Source: Streptomyces nigrescens
Lineage (GTDB): Bacteria > Actinomycetota > Actinomycetes > Streptomycetales > Streptomycetaceae
Assembly (NCBI GenBank): GCA_024349765.1
Contig: AP026073.1
Span: 7,688,001-7,752,000, forward strand
Reading direction: 5' to 3'
DNA: 64,000 nucleotides
Shown here: piece after piece, positions 9,735-23,569 of the stretch
How the letters are laid out: each line of letters begins with the position of its first letter
Position numbering within the stretch: the stretch's first letter is position 1
Position numbers and translations under genes: made by a program
The notes under the pieces: generated by a model
Database searches by the model: none
Told to the model about the DNA's origin: nothing
Seen by the model: the letters and a program-made list of their open reading frames with translations, nothing else

Positions 9735-10613
9735 ATGGAGCTCGGTCTCGTCGGTCTCGGCAAGATGGGCGGCAACATGCGCGAGCGCATCCGCCGCGCC
9801 GGCCACACCGTCGTCGGATACGACCGCAACCCGGACCTGGCGGATGTGAACAGCCTCCAGGAGCTTGTGGACAAGCTGAAGGGTCCGCGGGTGGTCTGGG
9901 TCATGGTGCCGGCCGGCGCCGCCACCCAGTCCACGATCGACGAGCTGGCCGAGCTGCTCTCGCCCGGCGACATCGTTGTGGACGGCGGCAACTCCCGCTG
10001 GACCGACGACGAGAAGCACGCCGAGGAGCTGAAGGCCAAGGGCATCGGCTTCGTCGACTGCGGCGTCTCCGGTGGCGTCTGGGGCCTGGAGAACGGCTAC
10101 GCGCTGATGTACGGCGGCGACAAGGACGACGTCGCCAAGGTGCAGCCGATCTTCGACGCCCTCAAGCCCGAGGGCGAGTTCGGCTCGGTGCACGCCGGCA
10201 AGGTCGGCGCCGGCCACTTCGCGAAGATGGTCCACAACGGCATCGAGTACGCGATGATGCAGGCCTTCGCCGAGGGCTGGGAGCTGCTGGAGAAGGTCGA
10301 CTCCGTCACGGACGTGCGCGAGGTCTTCCGCTCCTGGCAGGAGGGCACGGTCATCCGTTCCTGGCTGCTCGACCTGGCCGTCAACGCCCTCGACGACGAC
10401 GAGCACCTGGAGAAGCTGCGCGGTTATGCACAGGACTCCGGCGAGGGCCGGTGGACTGTGGAAGCCGCCATCGACAACGCCGTGCCGCTGCCCGCGATCA
10501 CGGCCTCGCTCTTCGCCCGCTTCGCGTCCCGCCAGGACGACTCGCCGCAGATGAAGATGATCGCCGCGCTGCGCAACCAGTTCGGCGGCCACGCGGTCGA
10601 GAGCAAGAAGTAA
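9735..10613 (+). CDS. gnd: 6-phosphogluconate dehydrogenase, decarboxylating (short form)
   Basis: 292 residues. Oxidises and decarboxylates 6-phosphogluconate to ribulose 5-phosphate in the pentose phosphate pathway. The N-terminal Rossmann motif is [12 protein letters not shown]. The signature [19 protein letters not shown] and the catalytic-lysine region [17 protein letters not shown] are present. The length marks the short class found in actinobacteria, not the ~470-residue enzyme. ATG 9735 was chosen for its AGAGGG site and because the protein begins with the dinucleotide fold. It sits between dnaN and recF, the usual Streptomyces position. Confidence 0.95.
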   Translation: MELGLVGLGKMGGNMRERIRRAGHTVVGYDRNPDLADVNSLQELVDKLKGPRVVWVMVPAGAATQSTIDELAELLSPGDIVVDGGNSRWTDDEKHAEELKAKGIGFVDCGVSGGVWGLENGYALMYGGDKDDVAKVQPIFDALKPEGEFGSVHAGKVGAGHFAKMVHNGIEYAMMQAFAEGWELLEKVDSVTDVREVFRSWQEGTVIRSWLLDLAVNALDDDEHLEKLRGYAQDSGEGRWTVEAAIDNAVPLPAITASLFARFASRQDDSPQMKMIAALRNQFGGHAVESKK

Positions 10614-10665
10614 CCACCAGCAGTACTGGCACCACCACGCAGCCGGGGGAGGTCGGCGCACCGCC

Positions 10666-11802
10666 ATGCACGTGACGCATCTGTCGCTCGCCGACTTCCG
10701 CTCGTACGCCCGGGTCGAGGTCCCGCTCGATCCGGGCGTCACGGCGTTCGTGGGCCCCAACGGGCAGGGCAAGACCAATCTCGTCGAGGCGGTCGGCTAT
10801 CTGGCCACGCTCGGCAGCCACCGGGTCTCCTCGGACGCGCCGCTGGTGCGGATGGGCGCCGAGCGGGCGGTCATCCGGGCCGCCGTCGCGCAGGGCGAGC
10901 GGCAGCAGCTGATCGAGCTGGAGCTGAATCCCGGCAAGGCCAATCGCGCCCGTATCAACAGGTCCTCGCAGGTCAGACCGCGTGATGTGCTGGGCATCGT
11001 GCGGACGGTGCTGTTCGCGCCGGAGGACCTGGCGCTGGTCAAGGGCGACCCCGGCGAGCGCCGGCGGTTCCTGGACGAGCTGATCACCGCGCGCTCGCCC
11101 CGGATGGCCGGGGTGCGCGCCGACTACGACCGCGTCCTCAAGCAGCGCAACACCCTGCTCAAGACCGCGGCGCTGGCGCGGCGGCACGGCGGGCGGCAGA
11201 TGGACCTGTCGACGCTCGACGTGTGGGACCAGCATCTGGCCCGGGCCGGCGCCGAACTGCTGGCGCAGCGCCTCGACCTGATTGCCGCGCTGCAGCCGCT
11301 CGCCGACAAGGCGTACGAGCAACTCGCCCCGGGCGGCGGCCCGTTGACGCTGGAGTACCGTCCCTCGGCGGGCGAGGCGATGGCCGGTGCGACGTCCCGT
11401 GAGGACCTGTACGGCGTGCTGCTGGCCGCGCTCGGCGAGGCCCGCAAGCAGGAGATCGAGCGCGGGGTGACGCTGGTCGGCCCGCACCGCGACGACCTGG
11501 TGCTGAAGCTCGGCCAGCTGCCGGCCAAGGGTTACGCCAGCCACGGCGAGTCCTGGTCGTACGCGCTGGCGCTGCGGCTGGCCTCGTACGACCTGCTGCG
11601 TGCCGAGGGCAACGAACCGGTGCTGGTCCTGGACGACGTCTTCGCCGAGCTGGACGCGCGGCGCCGGGAGCGGCTGGCGGAGCTGGTGGCCCCGGGCGAG
11701 CAGGTGCTGGTGACGGCGGCGGTCGACGACGACGTGCCCGGGGTGCTGGTCGGGGCGCGCTACGCGGTCTTTGACGGCGCCGTCGAGAAGGTGACCCCGT
11801 GA
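10666..11802 (+). CDS. recF: DNA replication and repair protein RecF
   Basis: 378 residues, SMC-like ATPase that loads RecA at gaps. Starts [19 protein letters not shown]. Walker A is [13 protein letters not shown] near residue 30; the ABC-type signature region lies around residues 285-300, and the Walker B/D-loop [12 protein letters not shown] is at ~323-334. The stop overlaps the next start by four bases (GTGA), so dciA is coupled to it. Confidence 0.97.
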   Translation: MHVTHLSLADFRSYARVEVPLDPGVTAFVGPNGQGKTNLVEAVGYLATLGSHRVSSDAPLVRMGAERAVIRAAVAQGERQQLIELELNPGKANRARINRSSQVRPRDVLGIVRTVLFAPEDLALVKGDPGERRRFLDELITARSPRMAGVRADYDRVLKQRNTLLKTAALARRHGGRQMDLSTLDVWDQHLARAGAELLAQRLDLIAALQPLADKAYEQLAPGGGPLTLEYRPSAGEAMAGATSREDLYGVLLAALGEARKQEIERGVTLVGPHRDDLVLKLGQLPAKGYASHGESWSYALALRLASYDLLRAEGNEPVLVLDDVFAELDARRRERLAELVAPGEQVLVTAAVDDDVPGVLVGARYAVFDGAVEKVTP

Positions 11803-12332
11803 GCGAGCAGCAGTCCGACCGGCCCGAGCCCCCGGAGCTGTCCGGCGTGGACCTGGCCCGGCAGGCGCTGGTGGCCGCGAAGGAGCAGGCGCGGGCGCGG
11901 GGCGCGGCCGCGCAGCAGAAGAAGCAGGCCCGGCGCGGGGGCCTGCGCTCCGGCGCGCGGGCGGACGGCCGCGATCCGCTGCCGCTCGGTGCGGCGATCA
12001 ACCGGCTGATCACGGAGCGCGGCTGGGAGACCCCGGCCGCGGTCGGCGGGGTGATGGGCCGCTGGCCGCAGCTGGTCGGCCCCGAGGTGGCGCAGCACTG
12101 CGAGCCGCAGCGCTACGACGAGGACGCCCGGGTGCTGACCGTGCAGTGCGATTCCACGGCGTGGGCGACCCAGCTGCGATTGCTCGCCCCCCAGCTGGTG
12201 GCCCGGCTCAACGAGGACCTGGGCCACGGCACGGTCAAGATGCTCAAGGTGCTCGGTCCGGGCGGTCCCGCCCGCCGTTACGGAGCGCTGCGCGCGCCCG
12301 GCAGCAAGGGTCCGGGCGACACCTACGGATAG
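11799..12332 (+). CDS. dciA: DciA family protein (DUF721), probable replicative-helicase loader
   Basis: 177 residues. The N-terminal ~70 are Gln/Ala/Arg-rich and flexible. The DUF721 core begins at [20 protein letters not shown] and includes [17 protein letters not shown] and [15 protein letters not shown]. DciA proteins interact with DnaB and take the place of DnaC/DnaI in most bacteria (family knowledge). Its position between recF and gyrB is highly conserved in actinobacteria. The assignment is by domain and context. Confidence 0.88.
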   Translation: MSEQQSDRPEPPELSGVDLARQALVAAKEQARARGAAAQQKKQARRGGLRSGARADGRDPLPLGAAINRLITERGWETPAAVGGVMGRWPQLVGPEVAQHCEPQRYDEDARVLTVQCDSTAWATQLRLLAPQLVARLNEDLGHGTVKMLKVLGPGGPARRYGALRAPGSKGPGDTYG

Positions 12333-14688
<2,356 letters not shown>

Positions 14689-14738
14689 GCCCTGTCGGCC
14701 CGAACAACAGCCGCAGCTCGAAAGGACTTTGAACCACC

Positions 14739-17333
<2,595 letters not shown>

Positions 17334-17348
17334 CACGAGGAGTAGGTC

Positions 17349-18050
17349 ATGAGTGGAGCCACGGGCGCTGCGGCGGGTGGACGGGGAGTCGGGAAGGACT
17401 CCCCGTCGGGACCCGCGACCGTGACGGAGGACAGCGCCCGTGGCTCCGCCATTTCTGCCGACGGCCCCCGACACGAGGGCGCGCACCAGGGGGGACCCGT
17501 GAGCGACACCCGCCAGCCACAGCCGCAGCCGCAGCCCCGGCCGCAGGATCCGGCCCAGCAGGCCGCAGAGGGCCCGCAAGCGCCGTACCAGCCGCCCCAG
17601 GCGTATTCCACCGCCGGCGGGCAGGGCGGCGGGCCCCAGACGGTCCGCAAGCCCCGTACGGGCGCCGCTACGGCCCCGCGGACGCGCAAGGCCCGGCTGC
17701 GGGTCGCGCGGGCCGATCCGTGGTCGGTGATGAAGGTCAGCTTCCTGCTCTCCATCGCGCTGGGCATCTGCACGGTCGTGGCCGTCTCGGTGCTGTGGAT
17801 GGTCATGAACGCGATGGGCGTCTTCTCCACGGTCGGCGGGACGATCAGCGAGGCCACCGGCTCCGGCGACGGTGGCGGCTTCGATCTGCAGACGTTCCTG
17901 TCGCTGCCGCGGGTGCTGCTGTTCACCGGGATCATCGCGGTGATCGACGTGGTGCTGGCGACCGCGCTGGCCACCCTCGGCGCCTTCATCTACAACCTCT
18001 CGGCCGGGTTCGTCGGGGGCGTGGAGCTGACCCTCGCCGAGGACGAATGA
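17349..18050 (+). CDS. DUF3566 membrane protein downstream of gyrA
   Basis: 233 residues. The N-terminal ~115 are Pro/Gln/Gly-rich and disordered, followed by ARADPWSVMKVSFLLSIALG, the DUF3566 signature, and two predicted membrane helices (about residues 128-150 and 185-215). It follows gyrA by 15 bp, an arrangement conserved across actinobacteria. The mycobacterial relative in this position takes part in cell-wall synthesis and division (family knowledge), but the function here is not demonstrated. Confidence 0.85.
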   Translation: MSGATGAAAGGRGVGKDSPSGPATVTEDSARGSAISADGPRHEGAHQGGPVSDTRQPQPQPQPRPQDPAQQAAEGPQAPYQPPQAYSTAGGQGGGPQTVRKPRTGAATAPRTRKARLRVARADPWSVMKVSFLLSIALGICTVVAVSVLWMVMNAMGVFSTVGGTISEATGSGDGGGFDLQTFLSLPRVLLFTGIIAVIDVVLATALATLGAFIYNLSAGFVGGVELTLAEDE

Positions 18051-18092
18051 GGCCCGCACGACGGGGCGTCCGGGGGGCTCCCGGAACCGATT

Positions 18093-18121
18093 TTGGGAAC
18101 GCCTCTGAAGTGCGCTAATCT
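18093..18121 (+). promoter_or_regulatory. Candidate tRNA-Ile promoter (TTGGGA-17-TAATCT)
   Basis: TTGGGA at 18093-18098 and TAATCT at 18116-18121 with a 17-base spacer. The start of transcription would be about ten bases before the mature tRNA. Confidence 0.55.
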
Positions 18122-18138
18122 TTCGGTGCAGCGAACGC

Positions 18139-18212
18139 GCGGCTATAGCTCAGACGGTTAGAGCGCTTCCCTGATAAGGAAGAGGCCCCAGGTTCAAGTC
18201 CTGGTAGCCGCA
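18139..18212 (+). tRNA. tRNA-Ile (anticodon GAT)
   Basis: 74 bases forming a complete cloverleaf. The acceptor stem is GCGGCTA/TAGCCGC with discriminator A, and the D-arm begins GCTCAGA. The anticodon loop CTGATAA contains GAT, and the T-arm is CCAGG-TTCAAGT-CCTGG. CCA is not encoded. The standalone tRNA-Ile downstream of gyrA is typical of Streptomyces. Confidence 0.97.
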
Positions 18213-18220
18213 CCGCACCG

Positions 18221-18255
18221 ATCGGCCCGGCCGGGGAACTCCCCGCCGGGCCGAT
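18221..18255 (+). terminator. tRNA-Ile terminator hairpin
   Basis: ATCGGCCCGGCCGGGG pairs with CCCCGCCGGGCCGAT with one bulged base and a four-base loop; TCGTTGTT follows. Confidence 0.75.
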
Positions 18256-18402
18256 TCGTTGTTCCGGTGCGGAAGTTGGCTCGCGGCGGGCGCCCGCGAA
18301 CGAGGTGTTGCCGACTGCGAGCTAGGTAACCGATCGGTATCGGCCGGTGTGTATCATCGGCCGACATAGGTCCCCTACGTCAACGAAAGACGAGGTCGCG
18401 CG

Positions 18403-18537
18403 GTGAAGAAGCTTCTCCTGGTCGCACTGGCCGCCATCGGCGGGCTCCTCGTGTACCGCCAGATCCAGGCGGATCGCGCCGAGCAGGATCTGTGGACGGA
18501 GGCGACCGACTCCGTGCCCGCAGGTTCGGGTGTCTGA
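18403..18537 (+). CDS. DLW-39 family small protein
   Basis: 44 residues: MKKLLLVALAAIGGLLVYRQ, then IQADRAEQDLWTEATDSV. One N-terminal hydrophobic helix is followed by the DLW motif that names the actinobacterial DLW-39 family. GTG start at 18403. No GGAGG is present, but GACGAGG lies about eight bases upstream. Function unknown. It sits alone between tRNA-Ile and a strong terminator, which suggests its own transcript or co-transcription with the tRNA. Confidence 0.85.
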   Translation: MKKLLLVALAAIGGLLVYRQIQADRAEQDLWTEATDSVPAGSGV

Positions 18538-18566
18538 GACCCACCTACGTACAGCAAGTTCGTACG

Positions 18567-18596
18567 AACCCCGATTGCCCGGTGGCAGTCGGGGTT
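18567..18596. terminator. Terminator after the DLW-39 gene
   Basis: AACCCCGATTGCC / GGCAGTCGGGGTT stem with one mismatch and a four-base loop, followed by TCGT. It partly overlaps a second palindrome, GTTCGTACGAAC (18558-18569). Confidence 0.75.
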
Positions 18597-18693
18597 TCGT
18601 ATGTCCGGGGGCGGGCGGGGCGGGGTGCGAGGGGGTGCCGGGGAGTGGGCCGGGGTGGCTGATCGTCGTTGCGGGACCGTGACAGTGATCCTC

Positions 18694-18722
18694 TTGAGTT
18701 TGCTATCGCACACCATTAGCTT
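18694..18722 (+). promoter_or_regulatory. Candidate promoter of the VWA operon (TTGAGT-17-TAGCTT)
   Basis: TTGAGT at 18694-18699 and TAGCTT at 18717-18722 with a 17-base spacer, in an unusually AT-rich patch upstream of the VWA gene. The predicted leader is about 50 bases. Confidence 0.4.
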
Positions 18723-18779
18723 GCATAAGCAAAGATTCTGTCTGTGACGTAACCAGCAGGACTCCAGGGGGAACAAGGC

Positions 18780-20717
18780 ATGGCACACCGACCACGCAGA
18801 GGGGCGGTGGCGTTGCTCGGCGGGCTGATGCTGGCCCTGGCCGCCGTAGCCGCACCGTTTCAGGCCATCGCCGCGGGGACAGCCGAGGCGGCGCCGGCCG
18901 CGGCGGGCAGCGGCATGGTGATGGTGCTCGACTCCTCCGGCTCGATGAGCGGGAGTGACGGGGCCGGCAGCACCCGGATCGCCGCCGCCCGTAAGGCCGT
19001 GGGCGCCGTCGTGGACGCCCTGCCGGACGGCTATCCGACCGGGTTGCGGGTCTACGGCGCCGACAAACCCAAGGGCTGCGACGACACCCGGCTCGTCCGG
19101 CCGGTCGGCGCGCTCGACCGGGCGGGGTTGAAGCGGGCCGTCGCGGGCGTCCGGCCGAAGGGCGACACCCCCATCGGGCTGTCGCTGCGCAAGGCGGCCG
19201 ATGACCTTCCCCGGCCGGCCGGCGGCTCGGTCGGCAAGCGCACGATCCTGCTGATCTCCGACGGCGAGGACAACTGCCAGGCACCGCCGCCGTGCAAGGT
19301 CGCGGCCCAACTCGCCGCGTCCGGCGTCGATCTGCACATCGACGCCATCGGTTTCCAGGTGGCCGGCAAGGCCCGCGCACAGCTGGAATGCATCGCCAAG
19401 GCCGGCAACGGCCGTTACTACGACGCCCCGGACGCCCGGGCGCTCGCCCGCCAGCTCCAGCGGGCCGGCCAACTCTCCGCGGAGGGCTACCGGTTCAAGG
19501 GGAAGCAGGTCCGCGGCACGGCGACGAAGAGCAGCGCCCCGCACCTCGTTCCCGGTCAGTACCTGGACTCCATCGGGCCCGACGAGGAGCGCTTCTACGC
19601 GGTCGATCTGGACGCCGCCTCGACGGCCGATTTCTCGGCGACCGTGGTGCCGCAGGCCGGGGCGACCGTCGGCCTCCTCGACACCGTGCGCACCCGGATC
19701 GCCTACAGCACCGACAGCGCCTGTGAGTCCAGTACCGCGATGTTCGGGCAGTCGGAGGGCGCCACGCCACTGACGTCCGCCGTCAGCCGGGTCCCCTCGG
19801 AGACGGGCACCGGTACCTGCGACAAGGCGGGCCGGTACTGGCTGGTCGTCGAGCGCAAGGCCGCCGAGGGTTCGGACGCCGCGCGCTGGCCGATGGAGCT
19901 GACGTTTCACGTGGAACCACGACTGACGAAGGGCGTCACCCCCGCACAGTCGGAGCCCGAGTACGGCGCGGGGGGCAAGGACGCGACCCTGCCCACCAGC
20001 GAGCCCCGGGACGTCACCGGCGGCACCGGCTTCAACGACGCGCGCACTCTGCACCCGGGCGTCTGGCGGGACAGGCTCCTTCCGGCGCAGACCCTTTGGT
20101 ACAAGGTTCCGGTCGGCTGGGGACAGCAGCTGCGCTACGACGTGGAGTTCGCCAACGAACCGACGGTGAGGGGCCACAGCGCCACCACCTCGTTCGGTGG
20201 CACCCAGGTCTACACGCCGGCCCGTACGCCGGTCGGCAGCGGCACCGGGGAGTTCGACGTCTCGGTGCCGTACGACGGGCGGCCGGCCTCGCTCGCCATG
20301 GGCACTGTCCCGGTCGCCTGGACCAACCGCTACGAAGGCCACCCCAACGTCATTCCCGTGCACCAGAAGGGCGACTTCTACCTCGCCGTGACGCTGGGCG
20401 CCAAGGCCGCCGAGATCGCCCAGAACCCGCGCATCGGTGTGGTGCTGAGGGTCGCGGTGCTGGGCAAGGAGAAGGCCGGTCCCGAGGCCGGCGCGGCCAC
20501 CGTCACCGGTGCTGCCTCCGGGCGGACTCCCGGGGCCCGGACGGACGGTGCCGCACAGGACGGTGGAGGATGGTCCACAGGACGCGTCGTGGCCGTTGCC
20601 GTCGGTGCAGTGGGGGTCCTGTTGCTGGCCGGTCTGGCACTGGCCTACGTACGGGCCCGCCGGAAACCGTCGGCCGGCGGCGGGAATTCGGATCCGAAGA
20701 GGGGTGGCTCGTGGTGA
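18780..20717 (+). CDS. Secreted, membrane-anchored von Willebrand factor A domain protein
   Basis: 645 residues. The signal peptide is residues 1-~40 (MAHRPRRG basic start, then ALLGGLMLALAAVAAPFQAIAA). The VWA domain occupies about 40-235, with the MIDAS motif VLDSSGSMSG and ISDGEDNC. A long C-terminal ectodomain (~255-590) contains RFYAVDLDAASTADFS and GGTGFNDARTLHPGVW. A single membrane helix (VVAVAVGAVGVLLLAGLALAY) ends in a short basic tail. GGGGGA precedes ATG 18780. A one-mismatch parS lies inside. The last bases overlap the next gene, whose ectodomain is related, so both were probably made by duplication. Role unknown; metal-dependent adhesion or assembly at the envelope is an inference. 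Confidence 0.85.
   Translation: MAHRPRRGAVALLGGLMLALAAVAAPFQAIAAGTAEAAPAAAGSGMVMVLDSSGSMSGSDGAGSTRIAAARKAVGAVVDALPDGYPTGLRVYGADKPKGCDDTRLVRPVGALDRAGLKRAVAGVRPKGDTPIGLSLRKAADDLPRPAGGSVGKRTILLISDGEDNCQAPPPCKVAAQLAASGVDLHIDAIGFQVAGKARAQLECIAKAGNGRYYDAPDARALARQLQRAGQLSAEGYRFKGKQVRGTATKSSAPHLVPGQYLDSIGPDEERFYAVDLDAASTADFSATVVPQAGATVGLLDTVRTRIAYSTDSACESSTAMFGQSEGATPLTSAVSRVPSETGTGTCDKAGRYWLVVERKAAEGSDAARWPMELTFHVEPRLTKGVTPAQSEPEYGAGGKDATLPTSEPRDVTGGTGFNDARTLHPGVWRDRLLPAQTLWYKVPVGWGQQLRYDVEFANEPTVRGHSATTSFGGTQVYTPARTPVGSGTGEFDVSVPYDGRPASLAMGTVPVAWTNRYEGHPNVIPVHQKGDFYLAVTLGAKAAEIAQNPRIGVVLRVAVLGKEKAGPEAGAATVTGAASGRTPGARTDGAAQDGGGWSTGRVVAVAVGAVGVLLLAGLALAYVRARRKPSAGGGNSDPKRGGSW
19904..19917. other. 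parS-like site (one mismatch)
   Basis: GTTTCACGTGGAAC, one change from the 14-bp palindrome, inside the VWA gene (encodes FHVEP). Probably a weaker ParB site. Confidence 0.6.
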
Positions 20718-22087
20718 CCGTACGCACGGCGAGGCGGACCGTGTTTCACGTGAAACACGGCGGACGGGCGGCCGCCGCGCTGACGGCGCTGGCCGCGGTC
20801 GCCGTACTGCCCGGGGCGGTGGGCGTGGCCTCGGCCGCGACCGTGCCCGGCTACCGGACGGCGGACGACGCCACGGCGGTCAAGGGCAGCCCCAGCCGGG
20901 CGGACGCCCCCGAGCTCAAGCCCGGGCTGCACACCGACACCCTTCGGCGCGGCCAGCAGAAGTACTACGCGGTCACCCTCGACGCCACGACCAATGCCTA
21001 CTTCTCGGTGGTCGCCGCGCCCCGGCCCGGCACCAAGGTCGAGGACTACAAGGACCAGTTCACCGTCAGCGTCCAGGACAGCAGCGGCCAGCCCTGCGGC
21101 ACGGATGCGACACCGTCCTTCCACGGCGGCGGAATGGCGTATCCGATCGCCGACTACGCCACCCGCCGCATCGGTAGCGACCGCACCCAGTGCCAGAAGG
21201 CCGGGCCGTACTTCGTCGTGCTCACCCGGGAGGGATCCGTGACCTCGGGGCCCGACGCCTGGCCGGTCGAGCTGGACTACCTGGAGGAGCCCCCGATCAA
21301 GGGCAGTACCCCTCCTCGTCCGCAGCCGGGCACCTGGTCCACCGCCACGCCCCCTGCACGGACCGCCCCCACCAAGCGCCGGGCCAAGGGCGGCACCGGT
21401 TTCAACGACGCGGGCCCGGTCGCCACCGGCGTGTGGAAGGACCGCATCGAGCCGGGCGAGACCCGCTTCTACCGCGTTCCGGTGGACTGGGGCCAGCAAC
21501 TCAACCTCAGCGCGGAGCTGCCCAACTCGACCACCGGCACCTCGCGTTTCCTCGCCAACGCGCTCGGGCTGAGCGTCTACAACCCGGCCCGTGGTGCGGT
21601 CGGCAACGACAGTTTCGTCGCGTACGACAACGGGGCCGCCGCGAAGAAGTTCACCGCCCCCGTCGACTACGGCAACCGCTTCAACCCGACCGACGCGGTC
21701 AGCGCGATGCGTTTCGCCGGCTGGTACTACCTGGAAGTGAGCCTCAACCCCAACACCGCCCCGTACTTCGCCAAGGGCGCCGACCTCACGCTGCGGGTGG
21801 ACGTCCGCCAGAAGCCCAAGCCCGGCCCTGAATACGCCTCCCCCACCCAGGACTTCTCCGTCACACCCGACGACCGGGAGGCAGCGCGGAACGGCCGCAG
21901 CGCACAGGAGGACTCGGCGCGGAGCGGCACCCTGATGACGGTCGCGTACGCCGGGATCGGCACGGGCGTGGTGCTGCTGACCGGGCTCGGGGCGTGGACG
22001 CTGGTGGCCCGGCGGTCCGCGGCGGCCGGCCCCCCGGCTCAACGGTCGTTGGAGGAGCGACAGTTCGGCCCTCCGGGAGGCCGGTGA
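20714..22087 (+). CDS. Secreted membrane-anchored paralogue of the VWA protein's ectodomain
   Basis: 457 residues. The signal peptide (GGRAAAALTALAAVAVLPGAVG...ASA) ends near residue 40. The ectodomain contains KYYAVTLDATTNAYFSVVAA, WPVELDYLEEPPIKGSTP and GGTGFNDAGPVATGVW, colinear with the C-terminal part of the preceding protein but with no VWA domain. A membrane helix near residues 410-435 precedes a short tail. GTG 20714 overlaps the upstream stop (GTGA); GTG 20711 is equally possible, with AGAGGGG upstream. A perfect parS is read as FHVKH just before the signal helix. No known function; coupled translation points to a two-protein complex (inference). Confidence 0.8.
   Translation: MTVRTARRTVFHVKHGGRAAAALTALAAVAVLPGAVGVASAATVPGYRTADDATAVKGSPSRADAPELKPGLHTDTLRRGQQKYYAVTLDATTNAYFSVVAAPRPGTKVEDYKDQFTVSVQDSSGQPCGTDATPSFHGGGMAYPIADYATRRIGSDRTQCQKAGPYFVVLTREGSVTSGPDAWPVELDYLEEPPIKGSTPPRPQPGTWSTATPPARTAPTKRRAKGGTGFNDAGPVATGVWKDRIEPGETRFYRVPVDWGQQLNLSAELPNSTTGTSRFLANALGLSVYNPARGAVGNDSFVAYDNGAAAKKFTAPVDYGNRFNPTDAVSAMRFAGWYYLEVSLNPNTAPYFAKGADLTLRVDVRQKPKPGPEYASPTQDFSVTPDDREAARNGRSAQEDSARSGTLMTVAYAGIGTGVVLLTGLGAWTLVARRSAAAGPPAQRSLEERQFGPPGGR
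20743..20756. other. parS site (perfect)
   Basis: Exact GTTTCACGTGAAAC (flanked GT..AC so that the dyad extends to 18 bp) at the 5' end of the VWA-paralogue gene, about 12.5 kb from oriC. Confidence 0.92.
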
Positions 22088-22118
22088 GTCGCGGGGGCCG
22101 GACGGTCCGGGCGCGGCC

Positions 22119-23528
22119 TCAGGCCGAGAGCAGCGCCCAGACGCCGACCGCGATGCACAGCAGCGCCACGATCAGCACCGGGACCGCGACCTTCGGGGGC
22201 GGTCCCGGCTTGCGGTACGGGGCGGGCGGCGCCACGGCCGGAGCGGCGGCCGGCACACCGGCCGGCGGCGGCCCGGGGACCAGGTGCGGGCCCGCCGTGT
22301 AGGGACGGGTGGCGGCCGCCTCGGGGCGGACCGCGGCGGTCGGTTCGTACGCCGGCACCGGAGGCGGCGGGGGCGTCGCGGGGGCCGGCCGGGGCAGGGG
22401 AGCGGGCGTCGGCGGGGTGGTCGGCTCCGGCGGGGTGCGCGGTTCCGGCGGGGCGAGCGGGAAGCTGTCGGTACCGGCGAAGGAGCTCCGCCCGGCCGCC
22501 CCGGGGCCGGTGAGGGTGCCGCGCCCGGCCGTCCCGGCACCGGCCGTCCCGGCACCGGCCGTCCCGGCACCGGCCGTCCCGGCACCGGCCGTCCCGGCAC
22601 CGGCCGCCGCGGGTCCGTCGTCCTGCGTGGGCTCGTCCGGCCCGTCGGTCGCCAGCGGCCCGTCCGGCCCGAAGCCGGCCGGCAGCGGCCCGATGTGGTC
22701 GAAGACCTCGACGACCTCGTCCTCGACCGTCGCCTCCGGCAGCAGCTCGACCACCGACAGGATCGCCTTGCGCGCCCCGGTGGCCGTCTTGAACCGCGCG
22801 TCCGGGTTCGGGTGCACCAGGGAGGCCAGCACCTGCCACAGCGGCTCCGGTACGCCCTCGGGCGCGTTCGGGATCCCGTCGGCGAAGTGCCCGATCAGCG
22901 CCTCCGGATCCGGTTTGACGCCGGTGAGCAGGTAGATCGCGACCAGTCCGACCGCGAACAGGTCGCCGGGGAAGTCCGGTTCGGCACCCAGCAGCTGCTC
23001 GGGAGCGAAGTAACCCGGCGTCCCCACCACGTAGTTGGCCTCGGTCAGCCGCGGCTCGCCCTTGCGCATCGCGATGCCGAAGTCCGACAGCCGCAGATGC
23101 GGACGGCCGGTGCCGGTGGCCTCCAGCAGGATGTTCGCCGGCTTGATGTCGCGGTGCACCACGCCCTCGGCGTGCACCGCGGTCAGCCCGGCCAGCAGCT
23201 GGTCCAGCAGCGTGCACACGAACCGCGCCGGCAGGGGCCCGTAATCGCCGGTCAGATGGGCCAGCGAGCCGCCGCTCACCAGGTCCATCGTGAACAGCAC
23301 CTTGTCGTCGTCCGCCGCCCAGCTCGCCGGGGCCAGCACATGCGGATGGTCGATCCGCAGTGCCTGTTCACGGACGAAGCGCAGCAGCGTGTGCGCATCG
23401 CTCTGCTGGAGCACCTTCGCCGCCACATAGCGCCGCCGCCGGTGGTCCCAGGCGCGCCAGACCGCGCCCACCCCGCCGCGCCCGATCGGGTCGATCAGCT
23501 CGTACCGGCCGGCGAAGATCTCACCCAT
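22119..23528 (-). CDS. Membrane-anchored serine/threonine protein kinase
   Basis: 469 residues. The N-terminal Hanks-type kinase (residues ~5-270) contains [18 protein letters not shown], the ATP lysine in YVAAKVL, the catalytic loop [14 protein letters not shown] ([13 protein letters not shown]) and the activation segment [13 protein letters not shown] Pro/Ala/Gly/Thr-rich linker of ~150 residues holds five tandem AGAGT units. The protein ends in a membrane helix ([21 protein letters not shown]) with almost nothing beyond it, so there is no extracellular sensor domain. ATG 23528 was chosen over longer readings because the kinase fold begins there. It lies 41 bp downstream of the XRE gene on the same strand and converges on the VWA operon. 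Confidence 0.93.
   Translation of the reverse strand: MGEIFAGRYELIDPIGRGGVGAVWRAWDHRRRRYVAAKVLQQSDAHTLLRFVREQALRIDHPHVLAPASWAADDDKVLFTMDLVSGGSLAHLTGDYGPLPARFVCTLLDQLLAGLTAVHAEGVVHRDIKPANILLEATGTGRPHLRLSDFGIAMRKGEPRLTEANYVVGTPGYFAPEQLLGAEPDFPGDLFAVGLVAIYLLTGVKPDPEALIGHFADGIPNAPEGVPEPLWQVLASLVHPNPDARFKTATGARKAILSVVELLPEATVEDEVVEVFDHIGPLPAGFGPDGPLATDGPDEPTQDDGPAAAGAGTAGAGTAGAGTAGAGTAGAGTAGRGTLTGPGAAGRSSFAGTDSFPLAPPEPRTPPEPTTPPTPAPLPRPAPATPPPPPVPAYEPTAAVRPEAAATRPYTAGPHLVPGPPPAGVPAAAPAVAPPAPYRKPGPPPKVAVPVLIVALLCIAVGVWALLSA
22531..22605. repeat. Tandem repeat, 5 x 15 bp, in kinase linker
   Basis: Five perfect head-to-tail copies of GTCCCGGCACCGGCC. In the kinase frame each codes for five residues (Ala-Gly-Ala-Gly-Thr). 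Perfect identity suggests recent expansion and possible length variation between strains. Confidence 0.95.
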
Positions 23529-23569
23529 TGCGCCCCGTCCGCTTCCTGTACCCGCGAAGTCCCCTGTGG

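Noticed and set aside
22531-22605. Possible CRISPR-like array
   Set aside because: Contiguous 15-bp tandem units with no spacers, in frame within a gene.
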